Program-made: the position numbers and the translations under genes | Assembly: GCA_025408425.1 (NCBI GenBank) | Contig: JANXYX010000052.1 | Location: forward strand, 56,828 to 120,827 | Direction of reading: 5' to 3' | Origin: Granulicella sp. | GTDB taxonomy: Bacteria; Acidobacteriota; Terriglobia; Terriglobales; Acidobacteriaceae | Length of the DNA stretch: 64,000 nt | The notes under the pieces: model-generated | What the model saw: only the letters and a program-made list of their open reading frames with translations | Databases searched by the model: none | Told to the model about the DNA's origin: nothing | Shown here: positions 57,130 through 64,000 of the stretch, piece after piece | Numbering within the stretch: position 1 is the stretch's first letter | Layout: the number at the start of each line of letters is the position of its first letter

Positions 57130-58680
57130 TTAGTTGAAGCCGCGGCGGGTGCGGTTTTTGGCTGTGTAGTCGTCGATTTCGCGGTCGCGGATTTTTTCTG
57201 CGTAGTTGGCGGCGTCGGTGTTGCGTTGCTTCTTTTCGGCGGCGGAGAAGCTACGTTCTTCGCTGCGGCTGATGCGTTTGTGGGCGTACATGCCTTCGAG
57301 CAGGAACTCGGCTGCACTGACGGCTACTTCGGGTTTTGATTTGCCGTTGATGCTGAGGGGCGAGAGTTTTTCGAAGAGTCCCTGAATTTGCTGGAGTTCG
57401 GCCTGGGAGTCGGATGCGGCTTGTGCGTCGTTGAGCTGGACTGTTCCGCCGAGGTTGAACCACTGTTCGATTTGTTGGGTGTTGGTGGCGGCGAAATACT
57501 GGTCGAAGATGGTGGCTACGGACTGACGGATGATCTCGCGGATGACGGTGTCGGCTCCGCGCATCTCACCTTCGTACTCGAGCTCGATCTTGCCTGAGAT
57601 GCCGGGGAGAGCAGCGTAGATGTCGCCGACGCGGGGTACGGCGAGGGTTTCGCCGTGGAGGAAGGCGCGGCGTTCGGCGTTGGAGACGACTAGTTCCATG
57701 GTGGAGATGGGGAGGCGCTGGGAGACGCCGCTGCGCTTGTCGACTTTTTTGTCTTCACGGGCGGCGAAGGCGATCTGCTCGACGATCTGGCGGATGTAGT
57801 GGGGGATTTCGATGTCGGAGCTGGGGCGGGCTGGATCATTGCCCCGGGCGGTCCAGGCTTCCTGGGCGGTGATGGTGAGGCCTTCTTCGATGTTCTCGGG
57901 GTAGTGGGTGCGGATCTCGGAGCCGATGCGGTCTTTGAGTGGTGTGACGATCTTTCCGCGGGCGGTGTAGTCCTCGGGGTTGGCGGAGAAGACGATGGCG
58001 ACGTCGAGGGGGAGGCGGACGGGGTAGCCCTTAATCTGGACGTCGCCTTCCTGCATGATGTTGAAGAGGGCGACCTGGATTTTGCCGGCGAGGTCGGGGA
58101 CTTCGTTGATGGCGAAGATGCCGCGGTTGGCGCGGGGGAGGAGGCCGTAGTGCATGGTGAGCTCGGAGCCGAGGTCCTGGTTGGAGCGGGCGGCTTTGAT
58201 GGGGTCGATGTCGCCGACGAGATCGGCTACGGTGACGTCGGGGGTGGCGAGTTTTTCGACGTAGCGATCGTTGGGGGTGAGCCAGGCGATGGGGGTGTCG
58301 TCGCCCATTTTGGCGAGGAGGTTCTTCGAGAATTGTGAGATGGGGGCGTAGGGGTTGTCGCGGAGTTCGGAGCCGGCGACGTAGGGGCAGGCGGTGTCGA
58401 GCAGGGTGGTGAGGGCGCGGAGGATGCGGGATTTGGCCTGGCCGCGGAGGCCCAGGAGGATGAAGTTGTGGCGGGAGAGGACGGCGTTGACGATCTGGGG
58501 GACGACGGTGTCCTCGTAGCCGACGATGCCGGGGAAGAGGGGGGCGTCGGTCTTTGCGTTGGCTCGGAGGCGTGCGATGAGGTTCTCGCGGAGCTCGTCC
58601 TTGACGGAGCGGGCGAGGCGGGTGGGGGTGAATTCGCTGGCGCGGAGTGCGCCGAGAGTCGTCGGGAGAGAGTTCGCCAT
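57130..58680 (-). CDS. AAA+ ATPase, magnesium-chelatase ChlI/MoxR-like
   Basis: GLRGQAKSRILRAL, ANRGIFAINEVPDLAGKIQVALFNIMQEGDVQIKGYPVRLPLDVAIVFSANPEDYTARGKI. Confidence 0.9.
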   Translation of the reverse strand: MANSLPTTLGALRASEFTPTRLARSVKDELRENLIARLRANAKTDAPLFPGIVGYEDTVVPQIVNAVLSRHNFILLGLRGQAKSRILRALTTLLDTACPYVAGSELRDNPYAPISQFSKNLLAKMGDDTPIAWLTPNDRYVEKLATPDVTVADLVGDIDPIKAARSNQDLGSELTMHYGLLPRANRGIFAINEVPDLAGKIQVALFNIMQEGDVQIKGYPVRLPLDVAIVFSANPEDYTARGKIVTPLKDRIGSEIRTHYPENIEEGLTITAQEAWTARGNDPARPSSDIEIPHYIRQIVEQIAFAAREDKKVDKRSGVSQRLPISTMELVVSNAERRAFLHGETLAVPRVGDIYAALPGISGKIELEYEGEMRGADTVIREIIRQSVATIFDQYFAATNTQQIEQWFNLGGTVQLNDAQAASDSQAELQQIQGLFEKLSPLSINGKSKPEVAVSAAEFLLEGMYAHKRISRSEERSFSAAEKKQRNTDAANYAEKIRDREIDDYTAKNRTRRGFN

Positions 58681-58841
58681 GGTTGAAGTATAGATGTTTG
58701 GGGTGGGAGGTTGGGTTCGGAGTGGTGGCATCACTACAAAGCGGACTGCGGATTTGAAGGATTAAGGCGGACAAGACAAATACGAAAGAGGGATGCTCCG
58801 CCTTCAGCGAAGGCTGACAATTTTGTTGGCTAGTCTCGGAC

Positions 58842-59153
58842 CTATGTGGTGAGGTCGTCGAGGAGGGCTTGCATCTCGCTGGCGGCGTGGGTGTTGCTGG
58901 TTCGGTTGGCGGCTTCGAGGCCTTCGCGGAGGCGGGTGATGGCGGCTTCGGTGTGGCCTGATTTGGCGAGGGTCTGGGCGGACATCTGGTAGGCGGGGAC
59001 GTAGTCGGGATTGTGGGCGATGAGGGTGTTGAATTCGGAGAGGGCGGCTTCGAGGTTGCCGAGGCTGACGTGGTGCATGGCGAGGCCGTAGCGGGCGAAG
59101 GCGTTGGTGGGGTCGAGCTGGAGGATTTCGTTGAGGGCTGCGGTCTTGTCCAT
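58842..59153 (-). CDS. TPR repeat protein
   Basis: AFARYGLAMHHVSLGNLEAALSEFNTLIAHNPDYVPAYQMSAQTLAKSGHTEAAI. Confidence 0.88.
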   Translation of the reverse strand: MDKTAALNEILQLDPTNAFARYGLAMHHVSLGNLEAALSEFNTLIAHNPDYVPAYQMSAQTLAKSGHTEAAITRLREGLEAANRTSNTHAASEMQALLDDLTT

Positions 59154-59221
59154 ATTGGTATGGTGCGTGGGTGTGGGTGGGATTGCAAGTTGTGGAGGTC
59201 AAGCCACTGCAAAGGCTGGAA

Positions 59222-59253
59222 GCAGGTCCTTCGACTTCGCTCAGGATGACACT
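59222..59253. repeat. Dispersed CHPERSEES-type repeat, copy 3
   Basis: GCAGGTCCTTCGACTTCGCTCAGGATGACAC. Confidence 0.75.
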
Positions 59254-59295
59254 TCAAAGGGAGTGTGCCGGGGCTGGCAATTTAGAATGGTGGGG

Positions 59296-59817
59296 ATGAG
59301 TGAAAACTTAGTGATGCGGACGGTCGCGGAGTCGCAGTCGGAGCGGAGTGAGATTATCTTTCCGGCGGATGCGAATGGTTTGGGAAATCTGTTTGGTGGG
59401 CGGTTGATGCAGTATATCGACCTGGTGGGGGCGATGGCGGCGAGCCGTCATGCGCGGGCTACTACGGTGACGGCGAGTATGGATCATCTGGACTTTGTGG
59501 CGCCGGTGCATGTGGGGGACCTGCTGATTCTGAAGGCGAGTGTGAACCGGGCTTTTCGGACTTCGATGGAAGTCGGTGTGAAGGCGATGGTGGAGGATGT
59601 GCGGGAGCAGCGGCTGAAGCATGTTTCTTCTGCGTATCTGACGTATGTGGCGGTGGACCAGAACGGGCATGGATTGGTGGTTCCGCAGTTGGTCTGCGAG
59701 ACGGACAATCAGCGGCGACGGTATGAGGATGCGGGACGGCGGCGAGAGATGCGAGCGGGGGAGACTTTGAGGAAGAAGCGGCTTCGGGAGCTGTTGCCGC
59801 CGGAGTGGCATCTGTAA
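59296..59817 (+). CDS. Acyl-CoA thioesterase (hotdog fold)
   Basis: FPADANGLGNLFGGRLMQYIDLVGAMAASRHA. Confidence 0.92.
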   Translation: MSENLVMRTVAESQSERSEIIFPADANGLGNLFGGRLMQYIDLVGAMAASRHARATTVTASMDHLDFVAPVHVGDLLILKASVNRAFRTSMEVGVKAMVEDVREQRLKHVSSAYLTYVAVDQNGHGLVVPQLVCETDNQRRRYEDAGRRREMRAGETLRKKRLRELLPPEWHL

Positions 59818-59883
59818 GGAAGCTTTGAGCTGTGGGCTTTGAGCTTTGAAACTTTGAAGATTTCTTGAGTTTGGAATAAGGAG

Positions 59884-60723
59884 ATGGAAATGGGACATAT
59901 GGGAGCAGGAGCACCGCAGGGGCCGCAGCCGTTGCCGGGAGTGGCGCATGTTGTGGCCGTTGGGAGTGGCAAGGGTGGCGTGGGTAAGACCACGGTGGCG
60001 GTAAATCTGGCGGTTGCGCTGGGCAAGCTGGGGTACAAGGTTGGGCTGATAGATGCGGATATCTATGGGCCGAATGTGCCGATGATGCTGGGCGTTTCGC
60101 GGCAGCCGAATGTGGTGGGGGAGAACCGGATTGAGCCGATTCTGTCGCATGGGGTGAAGTTTATTTCGGTCGGGCTGATTTCGCCGGGCGATAAGCCGAT
60201 GGTGATGCGGGGGCCGATGCTGCACCAGATTATCCGTCAGTTTTTGATGCAGGTGGAGTGGGGGGAGCTGGATTTTCTGATTGTTGACCTGCCTCCGGGG
60301 ACGGGGGATGTGGTGATTTCGCTGGTGCAGACGGTTCCGCTGACGGGTGCGGTGGTGGTGTCGACGGGGTCCAGCGTGGCGTTGCAGGATGCTCGGAAGG
60401 CACTGGAGATGTTTCATCAGGTGAATGTGGATGTGATTGGGCTGGTGGAGAATATGTCGCAGATGACGCTGCCGAGCGGCGAGGTGATCGACGTGTTTGG
60501 CGCGGGGGGGACGGAGCGGACGGCGGCGCAGTTTGGGCTGGAGTTTCTGGGCGCTGTGGAGCTTGATCCTGCGATTCGCGAGGGCGGAGACAAAGGACTG
60601 CCGGTGGCTCTGGCTGGGCCGGAGAGCGCGAAGGGCAAGGCTTTCTATGAGGTAGCGAAGAAAGTGGCGCTGGCGGCGGAGAAGATTGCAGCGCAGGGTG
60701 GGAGCGTACTGGAGGTTTCGTAG
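59884..60723 (+). CDS. Mrp/NBP35-family iron-sulfur carrier ATPase
   Basis: GSGKGGVGKTTVAVNLA, DLPPGTGDVVISL. Confidence 0.95.
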   Translation: MEMGHMGAGAPQGPQPLPGVAHVVAVGSGKGGVGKTTVAVNLAVALGKLGYKVGLIDADIYGPNVPMMLGVSRQPNVVGENRIEPILSHGVKFISVGLISPGDKPMVMRGPMLHQIIRQFLMQVEWGELDFLIVDLPPGTGDVVISLVQTVPLTGAVVVSTGSSVALQDARKALEMFHQVNVDVIGLVENMSQMTLPSGEVIDVFGAGGTERTAAQFGLEFLGAVELDPAIREGGDKGLPVALAGPESAKGKAFYEVAKKVALAAEKIAAQGGSVLEVS

Positions 60724-60886
60724 GTACTTAGGATGAGTGCGTTTCTCACCTTGCGTGAATGCCCGACTTAGCGCGGGTGAAGACTGCGCGCAGGTTCTGC
60801 AGCAGGCGCCGATGTGGCAGCCGGGTCTGTGGCTCACGCGGGATAGTTGACGGCTGGCGTAGAGTTAAGGAGTGGAGGTCATTAAG

Positions 60887-61990
60887 ATGGCGAATGCGGA
60901 GCGGGTGACGGCGCGGCAGAGAGCTATTTTGACGGCCATTATTGAGAACTACATCGACACGGGTGAGCCGGTGGGGTCGGGGACAGTTGCGGAGACGATG
61001 GCTCGTCTGCAGAAGGGCGAGAGCTCTGGGGTGAGTACGGCTACGATTCGAAATGAGATGGCGGCGCTGGCGGAGACGGGACTGCTGGAGCAGCCGCATA
61101 CTTCGGCGGGACGGGTGCCGACGGCGCGGGCGTTTCGGATGTATGTGGAGGACTTGAGCGGGGGCGCGCATCCGCGGATCGACGCGGCGCGGTTGTCGGC
61201 TCAGTCGCGGATGCAGATCGATTCGAGTTTTGCGGGTCTGGCAGGAACACAGGCTTTGCTGCAACGGACCTCTCATGTTCTGGCGACGCTTTCAAGCGGA
61301 GTGGGCGTAGCGATTGCGGCGGCGACCGAGGGCGACATGCTGGAGCACGTGCATTTTTCACGGCTGGCTCCGCGCCGGGTTCTGGCAGTGGTGGTGACGC
61401 GGAGTGGTTTGGTACGGGATCGGGTGCTGGCACTGGATCAGGATCTGACGCTGCGGGAGTTGGAGACGGCGGCTAATTTTTTGAATGAGAACTTTCGCGG
61501 ATGGAGCGTGGAGCGGGTCCGAGCCGAGATTGCGCGGATGGTGGAGCGTGAGCGGAGTGAGTACCAGATGTTGCTGAACTCGGTGCAGCAGCTATGGGTT
61601 AAGACGGTGCCGGAGAGTGAGATTGACGGGCAGACGGTGTATGTGGAGGGCGTGGCGAATCTGGTGGGGAGCCAGTCGGTTGGTAGTCAGGAGGACCGTG
61701 AGCGCCTGCGTGAGGTGTTGGTGGCACTGGAGACGAAGCAGCGTCTGGTCGAACTGCTGAATGCATATATTGATGCGCGGCAGGAGAGTGTGAGGGTGGT
61801 ATTTGATCTTGCAGAGCAGGCTCCGGAGATGGCGGGGCTGGTATTGATTGCGGCTCCGGCGAGGATGGCAGGAGAGAGCCGCGGGACGGTGGGAGTGATT
61901 GGGCCGAAGCGGATGCACTACGAGAACACGATGAATGCGGTGAGCTATATAGCAAACGTGTTCGACCGGATGATGCATCCCACAGAGTGA
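60887..61990 (+). CDS. hrcA: Heat-inducible transcription repressor HrcA
   Basis: TARQRAILTAIIENYIDTGEPVGSGT; upstream of grpE and dnaJ. Confidence 0.95.
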   Translation: MANAERVTARQRAILTAIIENYIDTGEPVGSGTVAETMARLQKGESSGVSTATIRNEMAALAETGLLEQPHTSAGRVPTARAFRMYVEDLSGGAHPRIDAARLSAQSRMQIDSSFAGLAGTQALLQRTSHVLATLSSGVGVAIAAATEGDMLEHVHFSRLAPRRVLAVVVTRSGLVRDRVLALDQDLTLRELETAANFLNENFRGWSVERVRAEIARMVERERSEYQMLLNSVQQLWVKTVPESEIDGQTVYVEGVANLVGSQSVGSQEDRERLREVLVALETKQRLVELLNAYIDARQESVRVVFDLAEQAPEMAGLVLIAAPARMAGESRGTVGVIGPKRMHYENTMNAVSYIANVFDRMMHPTE

Positions 61991-62039
61991 TGGGAAGATG
62001 TTGTTGGGGCTCGTTGTGGAAAGAAGCCCTACCTTCGCG

Positions 62040-62055
62040 ACGATAGTACTGTCGT
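62040..62055. promoter_or_regulatory. Near-perfect palindrome upstream of grpE
   Basis: ACGAtAGTACTgTCGT, one mismatched pair. Confidence 0.45.
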
Positions 62056-62102
62056 AAAGATGGGACACCCTGGTTTGATAAGAGTTTAGAAGGTGGGATG
62101 GG

Positions 62103-62753
62103 ATGACGATTGAGGAGCGGCTGGGCCGACTATCGCGATGGGCTCGGATGGGCAACAATAGAAAGGGAATTATGGATACAGGGAGTGAGGAACTGATGCA
62201 GGACGAGATGACCGGACGGGTTGACCAAGAGCCGGAGATGATCACGGGAGATGAGTTTCCTGTGGATCCTTTGCCAGAGGTGAACGCTGCGCAGGCAGAG
62301 ATGGAGCAGCTGAAGACCGAGCGAGACCAGTTGAAGGATCGACTGGTACGGCTGCAGGCGGAGTTTGATAATGCGCGTAAGCGTGAGGTTCGGGAGCGGG
62401 CTGATGCTCGGGATTACACGATCTCGAACGCGGTGGAGCCTTTTCTGGGCGTGATGGATAACTTTCAGCTTGCTTTGAAGGCGGACGGGTCGCTGGAGCA
62501 GTTGAAGAGTGGTATCGAGTTGATTCTGAAGCAGATGGAAGAGGCATTGCGTGTGCTGAACGTGCAAGCCGTGGATTCGGTTGGGGCGCAGTTTGATCCG
62601 CGAATCCATGAGGCCCTGGGGAGCATCGAAACTAAGGAGTTTCCTGATCACCAGGTGCTGGAGGAGATTCGACGGGGTTATCGGATCAAGGACAAGCTGC
62701 TGCGTCCGGCGTTGGTTAGAATCGCGTCGAATGCGGACCAGGTTTCGGACTAG
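62103..62753 (+). CDS. grpE: Nucleotide exchange factor GrpE
   Basis: RLQAEFDNARKREVRE...; GAQFDPRIHEALGSIETKEFPDHQVLEEIRRGYRIKDKLLRPALVRIA; start may be 62172. Confidence 0.95.
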   Translation: MTIEERLGRLSRWARMGNNRKGIMDTGSEELMQDEMTGRVDQEPEMITGDEFPVDPLPEVNAAQAEMEQLKTERDQLKDRLVRLQAEFDNARKREVRERADARDYTISNAVEPFLGVMDNFQLALKADGSLEQLKSGIELILKQMEEALRVLNVQAVDSVGAQFDPRIHEALGSIETKEFPDHQVLEEIRRGYRIKDKLLRPALVRIASNADQVSD

Positions 62754-62808
62754 TTTGGGCTAGTCGACTTAAGACGAAATTAGAATCAGAAGAGAGAATT
62801 TAAGACAC

Positions 62809-63963
62809 ATGGCGACGGCAAACGTGACGAAGACTGACTTTTATGAGGTACTAAGTGTTTCGCGGGACGCTTCCGATCAGGAGTTGAAGACTGCGTATCG
62901 CAAGCTGGCGATGCAGTATCACCCTGACCGCAATCCGGATAATCCGGATGCGGAGGATAAGTTCAAGGAGTGCAGCGAGGCTTACGGGGTCTTGAGTGAC
63001 CCGGAGAAGCGAGCGGCTTATGACCGATACGGCCATGCTGCGTTCAATGGCGGCGCTGGCGGTGGTGGCAATCCGTTTGCGGGCGGCGGTTTTGGCGGCA
63101 ATGCGCAGGATCTGGGGGACATCTTCGGCGATCTGTTTGGCGAGATGTTCAACATGGGTGGCAGCGGCGGGCGCAAGGCTTCGCGGGTGCAGCGTGGACG
63201 GGATCTGCGGTACGACCTGACTCTGGAGTTTGAGGAGGCGGTCTTCGGGGTTGAGAAGGAGATCACGATCCGGCGGATGGAGACCTGCACGGACTGCAAG
63301 GGCTCCGGCGCGGCGAAGGGCAGGGCTCCGGTAACGTGTACGCAGTGCGGCGGACGGGGTCAGCAGCGGTTCCAGCAGGGATTCTTTTCAGTAGCCCGGG
63401 CGTGCTCGGTGTGTGGTGGCACGGGGACGCTGATTGTTGATCCTTGCACGACTTGCAAGGCGCAGACGGTGGTGCAGAAGGAGCACAGCATCCTGGTGAA
63501 GGTTCCGGCGGGAGTGGAGCAGGATACGCGGATCCGGTACCAGGGCGAAGGTGAGTCCGGGAAGTTTGCCGGGCCTGCTGGCGATCTGTACGTGGTGCTG
63601 AATGTGAAGGCGCACAAGTTCTTTGATCGCGATGGCGATGATCTGCATTGCGTGTTGCCAATCTCGTTTCCGCAGGCGGCGCTGGGAACGGAGCTTGAGA
63701 TTCAGACGCTGGAGGGAATGGCGACGATCAAGGTTCCTGAAGGGACGCAGAGTGGGCGGGAGTTCAAGTTGCGGGGCAAGGGTGTTCCGCACCTGAATTC
63801 GAGCGGCAAGGGCGATCTGATTGTTGAGATTCGGGTGCAGACGCCGAGCAAGTTGAACAAGCAGCAGAAAGAGTTGCTGCGGCAGTTGAGCGAGACGATG
63901 GTGGTGGAGAATACACCGACTTCGCGCGGACTGTTTGAGAAGGTTAAGGACATCTTCAGCTAA
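62809..63963 (+). CDS. dnaJ: Chaperone protein DnaJ
   Basis: J domain with HPD, G/F region, four zinc-finger repeats ([32 protein letters not shown]). Confidence 0.97.
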   Translation: MATANVTKTDFYEVLSVSRDASDQELKTAYRKLAMQYHPDRNPDNPDAEDKFKECSEAYGVLSDPEKRAAYDRYGHAAFNGGAGGGGNPFAGGGFGGNAQDLGDIFGDLFGEMFNMGGSGGRKASRVQRGRDLRYDLTLEFEEAVFGVEKEITIRRMETCTDCKGSGAAKGRAPVTCTQCGGRGQQRFQQGFFSVARACSVCGGTGTLIVDPCTTCKAQTVVQKEHSILVKVPAGVEQDTRIRYQGEGESGKFAGPAGDLYVVLNVKAHKFFDRDGDDLHCVLPISFPQAALGTELEIQTLEGMATIKVPEGTQSGREFKLRGKGVPHLNSSGKGDLIVEIRVQTPSKLNKQQKELLRQLSETMVVENTPTSRGLFEKVKDIFS

Positions 63964-63976
63964 GTTCAGACGGGGG

Positions 63977-64000
63977 CGGCAGCGCGAAGAGGCGCTGCCG
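63977..64000 (+). terminator. Hairpin downstream of dnaJ, cut by window end
   Basis: CGGCAGCGC-gaagag-GCGCTGCCG. Confidence 0.6.

Noticed and set aside
60724-60886. CIRCE operator upstream of hrcA
   Set aside because: No sequence resembling TTAGCACTC-N9-GAGTGCTAA by eye.
1-64000. CRISPR arrays, prophage, integrons, secondary-metabolite clusters, known anti-phage systems
   Set aside because: No regularly spaced repeats, integrases, phage structural genes, NRPS/PKS modules or recognisable defence genes seen in the ORF track.

Overview
The window is 64 kb of gene-dense chromosome. The gene families (Acidobacterial-type VWFA proteins, BshC, the CHPERSEES-type dispersed repeat) suggest an Acidobacteriota/Terriglobia genome; this is inferred from gene content, with no search run. 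About 58 CDSs are supported. They include xanthine dehydrogenase subunits, ssb, ctaB with DUF420, polX, a cold-shock protein, bshC, an ABC-F ATPase, fabI, a GGDEF protein, murI/GerMN/amidase, tandem VWA proteins upstream of cysteine synthase and cystathionine gamma-synthase, leuS, guaA, a POTRA-only protein, lacD, rph, a sigma-54 response regulator behind a degenerate DHp-like ORF, and an ArsR/MBL-rhodanese/rhodanese sulfur module. They also include a GH5-CBM2 cellulase, a BtuB-like TonB receptor with a divergent MarR regulator, AAA/VWA chelatase-like genes, a fatty acid desaturase, Mrp and hrcA-grpE-dnaJ. I found no CRISPR, rRNA, tRNA, prophage or intact transposon. The best candidates for undescribed biology are: (1) a C-tract/box/hairpin intergenic element present twice (39.6 kb and 55.45 kb); (2) an apparently self-regulated sigma-54 locus with three TTYCRRAATGGGAA boxes and a partner protein that has lost the DHp histidine; (3) an 11-bp terminator-like hairpin that contains the start codon of the POTRA gene; (4) a truncated RAYT-like ORF beside REP-like hairpins; (5) several near-perfect palindromes that could be operators. 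The + strand is G-rich across nearly the whole window whatever the gene orientation, with a few exceptions that look compositionally foreign.
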